From NCBI GenBank assembly GCA_002709755.1, contig PAQN01000058.1, forward strand, positions 1 through 38,149: a stretch of 38,149 bases of DNA. Direction: 5' to 3'. A program made the position numbers and the translations under genes. The DNA comes from Phycisphaerae bacterium. GTDB taxonomy: Bacteria; Planctomycetota; Phycisphaerae; Phycisphaerales; SM1A02. Shown piece after piece: positions 16,379 through 24,820 of the stretch; within the stretch, counting starts at the first letter, position 1; every line of letters starts with the position of its first letter. The notes beneath the pieces are model-generated. The model did not search any database. It had not been told where the DNA came from and saw only the letters and a program-made list of their open reading frames with translations.

Positions 16379-17305
16379 ATGCATTCGATTCAGACACTCA
16401 TGGACGGCCTCATCGACTACGCGGGATTGTTTCCACCCGCGGATCTCGAGATGAAACCCACCGTCGCGAACTACGGCGAGTATCGCTCGGGAGCGAACGA
16501 CTGGATGCTCTCTCGACTGATCGTGCCTGTCGGACGACTCGAGGAGTTCGAGCGACATGCCGATGGGCGGCTTCCGATCTCCCGTGACCCGGCTTCGGAT
16601 GATTGCTGGGTCATCAGTGCGCTGACCGTCCCGGTCGATCACGATGACTTCGAAGCCGATCTCGAACGGATCGATGCCTTCAACGAGCGACATCTGCCCA
16701 ATGGAAGTGGTGCGGTCGTGGTCGACACGATCGAATGCCGTGCGGCCGATGCCGCCGGGGTGGATCGTGCCCTCGAGCTGATTCCGGATTCCCTCTTTCC
16801 CTACTTCGAGCTCGATCATCGAGGTGACATTCGAGGGCAGGTCGCGGCGATGGCCGGCATGGATTCCGGTGCGAAGGTACGCACCGGAGGCGTCACGCCC
16901 GAGGCTCATCCGACGCCGGCGGAACTGGCTCGGTTCATCAGCGTCTGTGCGAACGCCGAGGTGCCCTTCAAGGCCACGGCTGGGTTGCATCACCCATTGC
17001 GTCATCATGCGGAATCAGTCGGCTGTTCGCAGTTCGGGTTCCTGAACGTCTTCGTGGGCGCCGCGCTGGCATGGAACGGGCGATGCGAGGAGGATTCGCT
17101 CGTCAGAATCCTCGAAGCCGAGTCGCTCGAGGATTTTCAGATCGAAAACGACCGAATCGGATTCGGTGACCAGCATGTCACGCTCGATCAGATCGAACAC
17201 GCCCGGGAGCGTTTCTGTCACAGCTACGGTTCCTGCAGTTTTCTCGAGCCTCTGGAAGACCTCCTCGGTCTCAAGTTGCTGACCGCCGCGAAGGCAGGCA
17301 GCTGA
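16379..17305 (+). CDS. Conserved uncharacterised protein beside fumarylacetoacetase
   Basis: The ATG at 16379 has GGAG about 5 nt upstream and gives 308 residues. I do not recognise a named family. There is no signal peptide or membrane segment, so it should be cytoplasmic. The N-terminus reads MDGLIDYAGLFPPADLEM. The C-terminal half has a conserved-looking block, VPFKATAGLHHPLRHH, followed by GFLNVFVGAALAW. The alternation of short strands with helices could suit a TIM-barrel-like fold (inference). His-rich HHPLRHH and Cys residues near 217 and 243 are candidate functional sites. It ends 43 nt before fahA on the same strand, which links it to homogentisate/tyrosine breakdown. No maleylacetoacetate isomerase is seen nearby, so filling that step is one untested possibility. 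Confidence 0.8.
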   Translation: MHSIQTLMDGLIDYAGLFPPADLEMKPTVANYGEYRSGANDWMLSRLIVPVGRLEEFERHADGRLPISRDPASDDCWVISALTVPVDHDDFEADLERIDAFNERHLPNGSGAVVVDTIECRAADAAGVDRALELIPDSLFPYFELDHRGDIRGQVAAMAGMDSGAKVRTGGVTPEAHPTPAELARFISVCANAEVPFKATAGLHHPLRHHAESVGCSQFGFLNVFVGAALAWNGRCEEDSLVRILEAESLEDFQIENDRIGFGDQHVTLDQIEHARERFCHSYGSCSFLEPLEDLLGLKLLTAAKAGS

Positions 17306-17348
17306 CACGATCTTCTCATCTTCACTTCACGCTTCTCGAAAGATTCTC

Positions 17349-18674
17349 ATGAACGTCACGAACGACCCCAATCTGACCAGCTGGATCGATTCAGCGAACG
17401 AAACCGGCTGCGACTTCCCCATCCAGAACCTGCCTTTCGGACTGTTCACCGTCGCGGGAGACGATCGCCCCCGCATCGGAGTGGCCATCGGGGACATGGT
17501 GATGGACTGTGGTGCGCTCGGACGACGAGGACTTCTCGACGACCACTGCGAGCCCGCGGCTCGTGACGCCCTCGCCGGCACCAGCCTCAACGAGTTCCTG
17601 GCATTGGGACGGATGCATTGGCGCGCCGTGCGGGAACGGATGTCGGCGTTGCTTCGCTCGGACATGCCCGTCCTGAAGGATGACATGGATGCTCGCGAAG
17701 CCTGCTTCTTTCCGCTCTGCGAGGTCGAACTCCATCTGCCCATGGAGGTCGGCGACTACACCGATTTCTACGCCTCGCTCAGTCACGCCACCAACATCGG
17801 TTCGATGTTCAGGCCGGACAATCCGCTCATGCCCAACTGGAAGCATCTTCCCGTTGGGTATCACGGTCGAGCTTCGAGCATCGTGGTGAGCGGCACTCCG
17901 ATCGTCCGTCCCGCGGGACAGACCATCGCCGCCGATGGGGCTGATCCGACCGATGGAAACGTGCGACTGCTCGATTACGAACTCGAGGTGGCGTTCGTGA
18001 TGGGCCCCGGCAATGAGATGGGTGATCGAATCGACATCGAATCCTCGCGAGACCATCTCTTCGGCGTGATGTTGATGAACGACTGGTCCGCCCGCGACAT
18101 CCAGAAGTGGGAGTACCAGCCGCTCGGGCCGTTCAATGCCAAGAACTTCGCGACCACCGTCAGTCCCTGGATCGTCACCCTCGACGCTCTGGAGCCCTTC
18201 ATGGTCGATGGTCCTCCACGAACCGACGACGATCCCGCGAACCTCGACTATCTCGTCTCCGAGAAGGACTTCGGAGTCGACATCGACCTGACGGTCTCGA
18301 TCGCCTCCGAGGGCATGCGAGACGCCGGTGTCGAACCCACTTTGATCAGCCGGGGCAACTACGCCGACATGTACTGGACGATGTCACAGATGCTCGCGCA
18401 TCACACCAGCACCGGATGTCCGATGCGTCCCGGTGACATGTATGCCTCGGGCACCGTGTCGGGAACCACGGAGGATTCACGCGGCTGTCTGCTCGAGCGA
18501 ACGTGGCGCGGTCAGAACCCGATCACTCTTGGTGATGGAACCGAGAGGAAGTTCCTCGCCGATGGCGACGAGGTCATCATTCGAGGATGGTGCCAAGCCG
18601 AAGGGGCGGCACGCATCGGCTTCGGTGACTGTCGTGGTGTCGTCGTGCCCGCCCGAGAGCGCGTTCAGGCCTGA
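17349..18674 (+). CDS. fahA: Fumarylacetoacetase
   Basis: A 441-residue enzyme of the usual length. It hydrolyses 4-fumarylacetoacetate to fumarate and acetoacetate, the last step of tyrosine and homogentisate catabolism in the cytoplasm. The N-terminal SH3-like domain contains NLPFGLFTV. The catalytic domain keeps the metal and catalytic residues: Asp139 in GDYTDFY, His146 in SHATNIG, Glu211 and Glu213 in LDYELEVAF, Asp245 in MNDWSARD, Gln252 and Lys265 in PFNAKNF, by alignment with the mouse enzyme motifs. The gene follows the uncharacterised 16379 gene on the same strand and faces hmgA, whose enzyme acts two steps earlier. Confidence 0.96.
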   Translation: MNVTNDPNLTSWIDSANETGCDFPIQNLPFGLFTVAGDDRPRIGVAIGDMVMDCGALGRRGLLDDHCEPAARDALAGTSLNEFLALGRMHWRAVRERMSALLRSDMPVLKDDMDAREACFFPLCEVELHLPMEVGDYTDFYASLSHATNIGSMFRPDNPLMPNWKHLPVGYHGRASSIVVSGTPIVRPAGQTIAADGADPTDGNVRLLDYELEVAFVMGPGNEMGDRIDIESSRDHLFGVMLMNDWSARDIQKWEYQPLGPFNAKNFATTVSPWIVTLDALEPFMVDGPPRTDDDPANLDYLVSEKDFGVDIDLTVSIASEGMRDAGVEPTLISRGNYADMYWTMSQMLAHHTSTGCPMRPGDMYASGTVSGTTEDSRGCLLERTWRGQNPITLGDGTERKFLADGDEVIIRGWCQAEGAARIGFGDCRGVVVPARERVQA

Positions 18675-18704
18675 CGTCGCCTGCACGCGATGCCGCACGC
18701 TCGG

Positions 18705-19256
18705 TCAACGAGCGGATTCGATCAGTCGTTCGGTCGGAAGGTCCAGCCGGTTTCCGACTTCCAGCCCGAGGCGGTCGAGGGTGCCTGGTGCGAATTCGAG
18801 CGCGAACTGCACCAGATGTCTGCTCGAATATCGGGGAAGGCGTGCCTCGTACGTCGCGATTCGTTCGTCGGGGCGTCGTTCGGGGGGGCGCTTCATGCGG
18901 TGCATGCTGAGGATTCGTCCGTCGGTCGAGACATAGGCGATGTCGATGTCGGTGAGGCAGTCCTTCATCCAGAAGCCCAGGACGTCGCGTTTCGGATAGG
19001 CGAAGAGCATGCCTTCGTTCCTCGGAATCGTCCGTCGACCGCCGAGTCCTCGTGCCCGCGATGTAGGATCGTCCGCGATCTCCATGAGAAATGTCTCCGC
19101 AGCGACCGGAATCCTGATTCGATCGAGTCCGGAGATCGGATGTTTCGTTGGTAGGCCCGTCTTGGCGGGGTTCGACTTCGCAGGTTCGTCTTGCGATGCT
19201 GCCACCGTCATCATGCTCGTACAAAGCAGAATCATTCCGGTCAGGCATGTACGCAT
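18705..19256 (-). CDS. Exported DUF192-domain protein
   Basis: The ATG at 19256 opens a signal peptide (RTCLTGMILLCTSMMTVAAS) and lies 8 nt after the hmgA stop codon. A longer frame upstream would run through hmgA and has no support. The protein has 183 residues. The DUF192 core covers about 60-175: EIADDPTSRARGLGGRR, then GMLFAYPKRDVLGFWMKD and DIAYVSTDGRI. The FWMKxCL and LFxFP-like patterns are hallmarks of the family. Its function is unknown. It is usually a small beta-barrel domain in exported proteins. It is likely co-transcribed with hmgA, although no role in aromatic catabolism is evident. Confidence 0.85.
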   Translation of the reverse strand: MRTCLTGMILLCTSMMTVAASQDEPAKSNPAKTGLPTKHPISGLDRIRIPVAAETFLMEIADDPTSRARGLGGRRTIPRNEGMLFAYPKRDVLGFWMKDCLTDIDIAYVSTDGRILSMHRMKRPPERRPDERIATYEARLPRYSSRHLVQFALEFAPGTLDRLGLEVGNRLDLPTERLIESAR

Positions 19257-19264
19257 GAGACGTC

Positions 19265-20518
19265 TCACCAGGTGTTCGCCGTGGTGCCGTCCTTCGCCTT
19301 GCCGTCGTGGGCATGGGTTCCCGCGGTTTGTGGGAAGTGCTCGCCCTCCCAGCTCGCCGGATAGTGCGAGTCGTCCATGTCGAGTGCGGCCTTCGTCGGA
19401 TGAAGAGGTCGGAAGGTGTCGCACATGACGGCAAGCTCGTTGGTGAACTCCGCTCCCAGTGACTTCTCGATGGTTCCGGGATGCGGTCCATGAGGGATTC
19501 CCTGCGGATGCAGGGTCAGGGAACCGACCTCGATGCCCTTGCGCGCCTTGTAGTCGCCCTCCACGTAGTAGAGCACCTCGTCTGAGTCCAGATTGGAGTG
19601 GTTGTAGGGCACGGGGATCGCATCGGGATGCCAGTCAAGGGTCCGCGGACAGAACGAGCAGATCACGAAGTTGTGCGCCTCGAAGGTCTGGTGCGTCGGT
19701 GGAGGAAGATGGTGCTTGCCCGTGATCGGGCTGAAGTCATCGATGTTGAAGCAGTAGGGGTAGTAGCAGCCGTCCCAGCCCACCACGTCGAGCGGGTGGT
19801 ACTCGTAGGTGTAGGTGTGGACGCAGTCACGCGCCTTGATCCTGACCTCGAACGATCCCTTCTCGTCGAATGTGAGTGGAAACTCCGGAAGGCGCAGATC
19901 TCTTTCGCAATACGGGGCATGCTCGAGAAACTGGGAGGTGGTCTTCGACATGTATCGAGGTGGGGGGGCGATGTGGGAGTGGTTGCAGGTCTCGATGACG
20001 AGGAACTTCACCGGCGGTTCGTCCGCGGGCTGATCGTCGAAGACCAGGCGGTAGATCGTTCCCTTGGGAATGATGATGTAGTCCTTCTTGCCGAACTTCA
20101 ACGTGCCGAACTGGGTGTGGCAGGTCCCGGATCCGAAGTGGATGAAGATGCACTCGTCACCCTGTCCGTTCTTGTAGTGGTAGTCCATGCCTTCGGCGGG
20201 AGAGCACACGCTCATCTCGCAGTCGGCGTTTCCGAAGAGCACGACGCGTCCTGTCACGGGATCGCCCTTTGGTTTCATCGGCGCACTCTTGACGTGACGC
20301 ATACGCATCGTGTCCTGCTCGACGTATTCGGCCTTGGTCGAATAGAGCGGTTTCCATCCGGTCACCTGTGTCGGAGGGTGTATGTGATAGATCGTGGAGG
20401 TGGGGCCGACGAAGCCTTCGGTGCCGAACACTTCCTCTGAGTAGAGCGCACCGTCCGGTCGTCGGAACTGGATGTGTCTTTTCGGGGGGAGTTGACCAAG
20501 CGTGGTGTAGTATGGCAT
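19265..20518 (-). CDS. hmgA: Homogentisate 1,2-dioxygenase
   Basis: The ATG at 20518 has GGAG 7 nt upstream and gives 417 residues, a little shorter than the roughly 440 of the human and Pseudomonas enzymes. The longer upstream frame is low-complexity and basic and is rejected. The enzyme opens the homogentisate ring with O2 to maleylacetoacetate. A double cupin fold is implied by HFGSGTCHTQFGTLKFGKKDYIIIPKG (about 127-153; only part of this is motif). Likely Fe(II) ligands are His307 in PYNHSN, Glu314 in DSDEVLYY and His343 in GIPHGPHPG. It belongs with fahA on the facing strand. A TACAAT -10-like element lies just upstream. Confidence 0.95.
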   Translation of the reverse strand: MPYYTTLGQLPPKRHIQFRRPDGALYSEEVFGTEGFVGPTSTIYHIHPPTQVTGWKPLYSTKAEYVEQDTMRMRHVKSAPMKPKGDPVTGRVVLFGNADCEMSVCSPAEGMDYHYKNGQGDECIFIHFGSGTCHTQFGTLKFGKKDYIIIPKGTIYRLVFDDQPADEPPVKFLVIETCNHSHIAPPPRYMSKTTSQFLEHAPYCERDLRLPEFPLTFDEKGSFEVRIKARDCVHTYTYEYHPLDVVGWDGCYYPYCFNIDDFSPITGKHHLPPPTHQTFEAHNFVICSFCPRTLDWHPDAIPVPYNHSNLDSDEVLYYVEGDYKARKGIEVGSLTLHPQGIPHGPHPGTIEKSLGAEFTNELAVMCDTFRPLHPTKAALDMDDSHYPASWEGEHFPQTAGTHAHDGKAKDGTTANTW

Positions 20519-20539
20519 TCGCGTTCTCCGGTTTGCCTC

Positions 20540-20545
20540 ATTGTA
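20540..20545 (-). promoter_or_regulatory. Candidate -10 element for hmgA
   Basis: Read on the minus strand the bases are TACAAT, one change from the TATAAT consensus, 21-22 nt before the hmgA ATG. The -35 region at the right distance (about GACCCG) is poor, so an activator or another sigma factor may be needed. Prediction only. Confidence 0.3.
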
Positions 20546-20921
20546 CGCATCTGAGCACTTTTCGGGTCGGTGAATCGATGATTGGATCAGGGTTCGCGCT
20601 CGACTTCTGTCCGGGTCATCCGCGTTTTCACGTGCCGGGTCCGACCGGTCGCGGGCGTTCCTGCATCCCGGTGACCCGGGTGGTCGTCGAAATGGCGTAT
20701 TCCCGGTTGTCTGAGGGGCTCGTGCCGGGAATGGTGCCTGCCACTGGCATGGTGAGGCTTGAGCGCCTCTGAGCGTCGACCCTCGAGTGGATTTCGCGCT
20801 CCTCACCGCGCAATGAATCATTCAGCGATGTGTTTCGACTCCACGGGAGGGAACGGGGTATCCTTTGCCATCACGTCCACCCTTTCGGTGACCGTTCCAT
20901 TCACAACGATCGGATCGAGCC
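20546..20921. other. Non-coding spacer between hmgA and the 20922 operon
   Basis: About 400 nt separate the hmgA and 20922 start codons. I find no convincing gene here. A TATCCT hexamer at 20859-20864, about 60 nt before the 20922 ATG, is a weak -10 candidate for the plus-strand operon. A short CCCGGTGACCCGGG imperfect palindrome lies near 20670. No terminator is needed because the flanking genes diverge. Confidence 0.4.
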
Positions 20922-21317
20922 ATGCGCATACCAGTTCCTCTCATCGTCTTCGTCTTCGGACTGCTTCTGACCGGCCTCGGGCTTCTGGCCTATTTCGCGT
21001 TCGCAGTCGCTGAAGATCGATCCTGGACCGCATTTATTCCCGCGTTCTGGGGTGTTCCCATCATGGTCTGCGCGATCGCCTCGCTGTTCGCTCAGAATGT
21101 CCGCAAGCATGCGATGCACTTCGTCGCGATGCTCGCCCTGCTCGGCGTGCTCGCACCTCTCGGGCGTCTGATCCCGACGAGCATCAAGGAAGGCTTCACC
21201 TTCGATTCGAAGAGCTTCACCCAGATCGCGATGTGCGCGCTCTGCATCGGACTGCTCGTGGTCATGGTCAAGTCGTTCATCTCGGCCCGGCGTGAACGCA
21301 AGGCGGCCGAGGCGTGA
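20922..21317 (+). CDS. Small four-helix membrane protein of unknown function
   Basis: A 131-residue hydrophobic protein with four predicted membrane helices: PLIVFVFGLLLTGLGLLAYFAF, FIPAFWGVPIMVCAIASLF, MHFVAMLALLGVLAPLG and IAMCALCIGLLVVMVKSFI. It ends in a basic tail ARRERKAAEA. No motif identifies a family. The ribosome-binding site is weak. Its stop codon overlaps the GTG start of the pseudouridine synthase by 4 nt (GTGA), so the two are translationally coupled. Confidence 0.82.
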   Translation: MRIPVPLIVFVFGLLLTGLGLLAYFAFAVAEDRSWTAFIPAFWGVPIMVCAIASLFAQNVRKHAMHFVAMLALLGVLAPLGRLIPTSIKEGFTFDSKSFTQIAMCALCIGLLVVMVKSFISARRERKAAEA

Positions 21318-21949
21318 ACGAGCCCTCGATTCTTCATGAGGCTTCCGACTGGTTGGTGGTCGACAAGCCCGCCGGGTGGCACAGCACCGGTGAGGATGGC
21401 AGCATCGAAGGATGGCTGCGCGAAGCGCGTCCCGAGCTCGACGAACTCGAGGAATCCGGTCTCGTGCATCGTCTCGACCGAGGGACGACCGGCTGCCTGC
21501 TTGTCGCGAAGTCCTCGGCGACTGCGACGACCCTTCGAGATGACATGAAGAGCGGTGTGATCAGGAAGACCTATCAGGCGCTTGCCGGCGGCACGGTTCC
21601 ATGGGGCGGCCGTTTCGTGCTCCATTTCACCAGTCGCTACAAGCGTTCCAAGAAGGTGTCGGTCGCCAGAAACGGTGAGGTTCGGCACCGCGGCACCTGC
21701 ACCTGGTCGATTCGCGAGCGGGGGAGTCACGTGACTCTGGTCGAGGTGGAACTGGTCGGCCCCGGACGCAGACATCAGATTCGAGCGGGTTTCGCCCATG
21801 TCGGTGCGCCCCTGCTCGGTGACGAGTTGTACGGTGGCGAGTCCTGGGCCGAGGATCGCCCTGCACTGCATGCCTGGCGTCTCGAACTGGATGGCGTCGT
21901 CGTTGAAAGTCCGTCACCCTTCACCGCGGTGATGGAACTTGAAGCCTGA
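21314..21949 (+). CDS. RluA-family pseudouridine synthase
   Basis: A 211-residue protein starting at GTG 21314, overlapping the previous stop codon. The catalytic motif HRLDRGTTG at 52-60 places the nucleophilic aspartate at Asp55. Other family signatures are VVDKPAGWHS near the start, RKTYQAL at about 84-90 and the C-terminal VGPGRRHQIRAGFAHVG (RRHQIR motif). It isomerises uridine to pseudouridine in rRNA or tRNA. Without an S4 domain it belongs to the short RluA/TruC-like group, and the exact site modified cannot be assigned. The MFS gene follows after 6 nt. Confidence 0.92.
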   Translation: MNEPSILHEASDWLVVDKPAGWHSTGEDGSIEGWLREARPELDELEESGLVHRLDRGTTGCLLVAKSSATATTLRDDMKSGVIRKTYQALAGGTVPWGGRFVLHFTSRYKRSKKVSVARNGEVRHRGTCTWSIRERGSHVTLVEVELVGPGRRHQIRAGFAHVGAPLLGDELYGGESWAEDRPALHAWRLELDGVVVESPSPFTAVMELEA

Positions 21950-21955
21950 GCCGTC

Positions 21956-23278
21956 ATGACCGACGTGACCCATTCCGACCGATCCGGACGCTTCGGCGCG
22001 CTTCGTCGCAATCTTCGACTGCTGACGGCGGACGGCGCCACCTGGGCGATCATGACGGGGACGGCCGAGTGGCAGTTCGCCCTCTTCGCGCTCGCGATCG
22101 GTCTCTCCGAAGTGATGGCCGGGCTTGTCGGGACCGTTCCTCTCTTCGCGGGAGCGGTCCTGCAATTGGTCACGCCCTGGGGTGTTCGTCGTGTCGGATC
22201 GATTCGTCTCTGGGTCTGGGTCTGCGCCGCGATACAGGCCTGCGCGCTGCTTCCTCTCGCGATCGGGGCATTCAGCGGGACGTTTCCATGGTGGGGGCTC
22301 TATGCCTGTGTCTGCATCTACTGGGCCTCCGGATTCGCGACCGCCCCTCCCTGGCAGAGCTGGTTCACGACCCTGGTGCCATCCGCCATCCGTCCGACGT
22401 TCGTCGGTCATCGTGATCGCTTCGTCCAGGCGGGACTCGCCTGCGGGATGCTGGCAGGGCTGTTTCTCCAGTTCGGTGAATCGCAGGGCTGGCCTCTCAT
22501 CGCATTCGGCGTGGTCTTCGTGGTGTCGTTTCTCGCCCGCATCGGTTCGACGATCTGTCTCGCGAATCAATCGGATGCGGAACCTGGATTGGTCGAGAAG
22601 ATCGAAGGTCTGAGTCCGAGCGGGATCAGGCGCGACTTCGCCGATCGGCGGACACGTCAGCTTCTTCTCTACATGCTCGCCTATCTCCTGAGCGTGATGA
22701 TCGTCGGGCCGTATTTCGTGGTGTACATGCGCAAGGAACTTCACTTCGAGTACTGGCAGATCACCGCCGGTCTCTTCGTGATGATTCTGGTGAAGGCGAT
22801 GATCCTGCCCTACATCGGTCGCCTCGCCAAGCGGATCGGCCCCGGCCGCGTGCTCTGGATCGGCGCGGTCGTCACCATGCCCATGGCCGCGCTCTGGGCG
22901 GTGGATGATTCCTTCCTGTGGATCGTCGTCGTGCAGACGCTGGCCGCGATCGGCTGGGCCTGCTGGGAGACGGCGACGTTCCTACTCATCTTCGACATCA
23001 TTCCCGCCGAGCGCCGGACCTCGGTCCTGACGGTCTATCAGTTCGTCCGGGCGGCGGCGTTTCTGATCGGATCCCTCATCGGTGCCGCGATTCTCGAGTT
23101 GTTCGGTGTCGGTCCGACCGGATACATCGCACTCTTCGTGATCAGCAGCCTGATGCGCTTCGTCACGCTCTTCATGCTGGCCTCGCTCGAGCCGACGGGG
23201 CTGCAGCTCCGAGACCGGACCCGAAAGGGCGTGGTGCGGGCGGTCGGCTTTCTTCCGGGCATCAACTCACCCGACTGA
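21956..23278 (+). CDS. Major facilitator superfamily transporter
   Basis: A 440-residue protein with about 12 hydrophobic helices and a basic cytoplasmic N-terminus (DRSGRFGALRRNLRLLTADG). The first half includes LFALAIGLSEVMAGLVGTVPLFAG and a WQSWFTTLVPSAIRPTFVGHRDR loop. The second half includes PYIGRLAKRIGPGRVLWIG, where GRLAKRIGPGR corresponds to the inter-helix MFS loop, and IIPAERRTSVLTVYQF. The PAERR and P.IRPTFVGHR loops recall MFS proteins of unknown substrate common in planctomycetes. Last gene of a three-gene operon, convergent with the TM2 gene (10 nt between stop codons). Confidence 0.88.
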   Translation: MTDVTHSDRSGRFGALRRNLRLLTADGATWAIMTGTAEWQFALFALAIGLSEVMAGLVGTVPLFAGAVLQLVTPWGVRRVGSIRLWVWVCAAIQACALLPLAIGAFSGTFPWWGLYACVCIYWASGFATAPPWQSWFTTLVPSAIRPTFVGHRDRFVQAGLACGMLAGLFLQFGESQGWPLIAFGVVFVVSFLARIGSTICLANQSDAEPGLVEKIEGLSPSGIRRDFADRRTRQLLLYMLAYLLSVMIVGPYFVVYMRKELHFEYWQITAGLFVMILVKAMILPYIGRLAKRIGPGRVLWIGAVVTMPMAALWAVDDSFLWIVVVQTLAAIGWACWETATFLLIFDIIPAERRTSVLTVYQFVRAAAFLIGSLIGAAILELFGVGPTGYIALFVISSLMRFVTLFMLASLEPTGLQLRDRTRKGVVRAVGFLPGINSPD

Positions 23279-23288
23279 TCATGACCGA

Positions 23289-23582
23289 TCAGAACCAGGG
23301 CCGTCGTTCTTCGATGTAGGTCTGGTAGAACTCCTCGTCGGACTTGGTGAGGTAGAGGATGCCCTCGATCAGGCCGATGATTCCCATGGCCGCGCCGGCC
23401 AGGCCGAATGTGATGATCGACCCCACGATGGTCACCACCAGCATGATGATGCCTGCCGAGGTGTAGCCGAGGATGAACTTGTGGATGCCGAGTCCGCCAA
23501 TGAGAATGCCGAAGATGCCGGCCATGATCTTCTTGTTCTTCGCGTCCTGGATATTCGGGGGTGGAGCTGGCATCTCGTTCAT
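23289..23582 (-). CDS. TM2-domain membrane protein
   Basis: A 97-residue protein with AGGAG 8 nt before its ATG. After a short Pro-rich N-terminus (MPAPPPNIQDAKNKK) comes the TM2 domain: a helix IMAGIFGILIGGLGIHKFILG, a short turn YTSAG, and a second helix IIMLVVTIVGSIITFG continuing to MGIIGLIEGILYLTKSD. GGLGIHKFYLG-like sequence after helix 1 is the family hallmark. Function is unknown. It lies 80 nt after the glycosyltransferase stop on the same strand, so it may be read from the carotenoid operon, though it has its own good ribosome-binding site. Confidence 0.9.
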   Translation of the reverse strand: MNEMPAPPPNIQDAKNKKIMAGIFGILIGGLGIHKFILGYTSAGIIMLVVTIVGSIITFGLAGAAMGIIGLIEGILYLTKSDEEFYQTYIEERRPWF

Positions 23583-23662
23583 GTGTGTTCTCCTGGCGAA
23601 CTATTGGTTCCGGTCATGTCGATTCCCGGGCACGCGCTGTCCCGGAATGTGGCTCGAGAATA

Positions 23663-24820
23663 TCAGGTCGCCTTCCCGGCTGCGGTGAAGGTTCGTCCTC
23701 GCCATGAGCGGGTGCCCCTCAGGTGGGCGTAGAGACTCCACCACTGCATGATTGTGGTCGCGATGACCGCGAATGGGTGCAGCAACGGACCGACAGGGGC
23801 CTGGCGGTAGCGTATGGCGAGTGCGATTCGCATCGTCAGCATGATGGCGATCGTCGAGATCGAGATGGGAGCGGCGACCGGAAGCCAGACGCCGCTCGCG
23901 AGGCAGTAGATCACCACGCCCCACGGGAGCAGGTGTCCGACCATGTGAATGACGGTGATCAGAAGCAGGATCCAGATCGAACCGAGGCCTTCGTAGCCGT
24001 TCTTCGCGAATCCGTGGAAGCTTTCGATGAAGCCTCGGTACATCCGACAGCGCGCGAGATCGGTGCCATCGATCAGGTCGGTCTCCCAGCCGTGTGATCT
24101 GAAGTTTCGGGGCATCTTGATCCCGTCATGCATCGAATCGTGAAACGCATCATGGCCGCCGGTTTCCAGCCAGGCCTGCCGGCGGGCGAAGAGGAACTGA
24201 CCGCATCCGGCGGATGCCTCGGGTTGGAGGGTCTTGCGCATGCCGCCCATGGGGAGGTATCCGAGAAGCAGCACGTGAATCATCGGCACGAACAGCGCTT
24301 CGCCGATGGATCCGGTGAGTTCATGTGGAAACGCGGAGATCAGGCCGAGTCTCGGGCGATCTTGAACGGTCGCCAGTGTTCTTCTCAGCCAGCCTGATTC
24401 GAAACGCACGTCGGCGTCCGTGAAGAGCACCCACTCGCCTCGGGCGGCTTCGCCCATCCTCTGGCAGGCATGTTGTTTTCCGTTGTGCCCCTGAGGGAGC
24501 GGTCGTGTCGAAACCGATCTGATGCGGGGGTCGTCCTTCATCATCCTCGCCAGGATCTCCGACGTTCCGTCGGTGCTTTCATCATCGTAGACCAGGACCT
24601 CGATCGCCTCGTGATCTCCGGAGAGGAGCGAGAGAATGCACGCTTCGAGATTGTCCTCCTCGTTTCTCGCGGGAATGCAGCAGCTCACGAGTTCTTCGCC
24701 TCGTGGTGCGTCCCGTTGATTCGGGGCGCGATGCAGTCTTCGCATGTTGATGAAGGCGATGGTCGAGGGAACGGCGACCATCGCCAGACTGATGATCGAG
24801 ATGATTCCGATGATGGTCAC
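23663..24820 (-). CDS. Family-2 glycosyltransferase, CrtQ-like (carotenoid glycosylation)
   Basis: A 385-residue membrane-anchored GT-A enzyme. The GTG start overlaps the acyltransferase stop codon by 4 nt (GTGA) and has AAAGGA 9 nt upstream. One N-terminal helix (IIGIISIISLAMVAVPSTIAF) precedes the catalytic domain: CIPARNEEDNLEACI (48-62), YDDESTDGT (78-86), LPQGHNGKQHACQRM (108-122) and the metal-binding TDADVRF (134-140). Two or three helices follow from about 290. The LPxGxxGKxxAC element is shared by CrtQ and HpnB-like enzymes. In staphyloxanthin synthesis CrtQ glucosylates diaponeurosporenoate at the membrane. The neighbouring desaturase, aldehyde dehydrogenase and acyltransferase support that role here. 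Confidence 0.85.
   Translation of the reverse strand: MTIIGIISIISLAMVAVPSTIAFINMRRLHRAPNQRDAPRGEELVSCCIPARNEEDNLEACILSLLSGDHEAIEVLVYDDESTDGTSEILARMMKDDPRIRSVSTRPLPQGHNGKQHACQRMGEAARGEWVLFTDADVRFESGWLRRTLATVQDRPRLGLISAFPHELTGSIGEALFVPMIHVLLLGYLPMGGMRKTLQPEASAGCGQFLFARRQAWLETGGHDAFHDSMHDGIKMPRNFRSHGWETDLIDGTDLARCRMYRGFIESFHGFAKNGYEGLGSIWILLLITVIHMVGHLLPWGVVIYCLASGVWLPVAAPISISTIAIMLTMRIALAIRYRQAPVGPLLHPFAVIATTIMQWWSLYAHLRGTRSWRGRTFTAAGKAT

Noticed and set aside
20368-20772. Plus-strand frame over the hmgA start and the following spacer
   Set aside because: It overlaps the hmgA N-terminus antisense, has no ribosome-binding site and gives a protein with no motif.
19268-20821. Longer start for homogentisate dioxygenase, about 100 codons upstream
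   Set aside because: The extra sequence is basic, Pro/Arg-rich and unlike the family, and ATG 20518 has a good Shine-Dalgarno and matches the usual N-terminus.
23270-23290. CTGATC/GATCAG hairpin between the convergent MFS and TM2 genes
   Set aside because: Only 6 bp, overlapping a stop codon and without a T-tract. Not convincing as a terminator.
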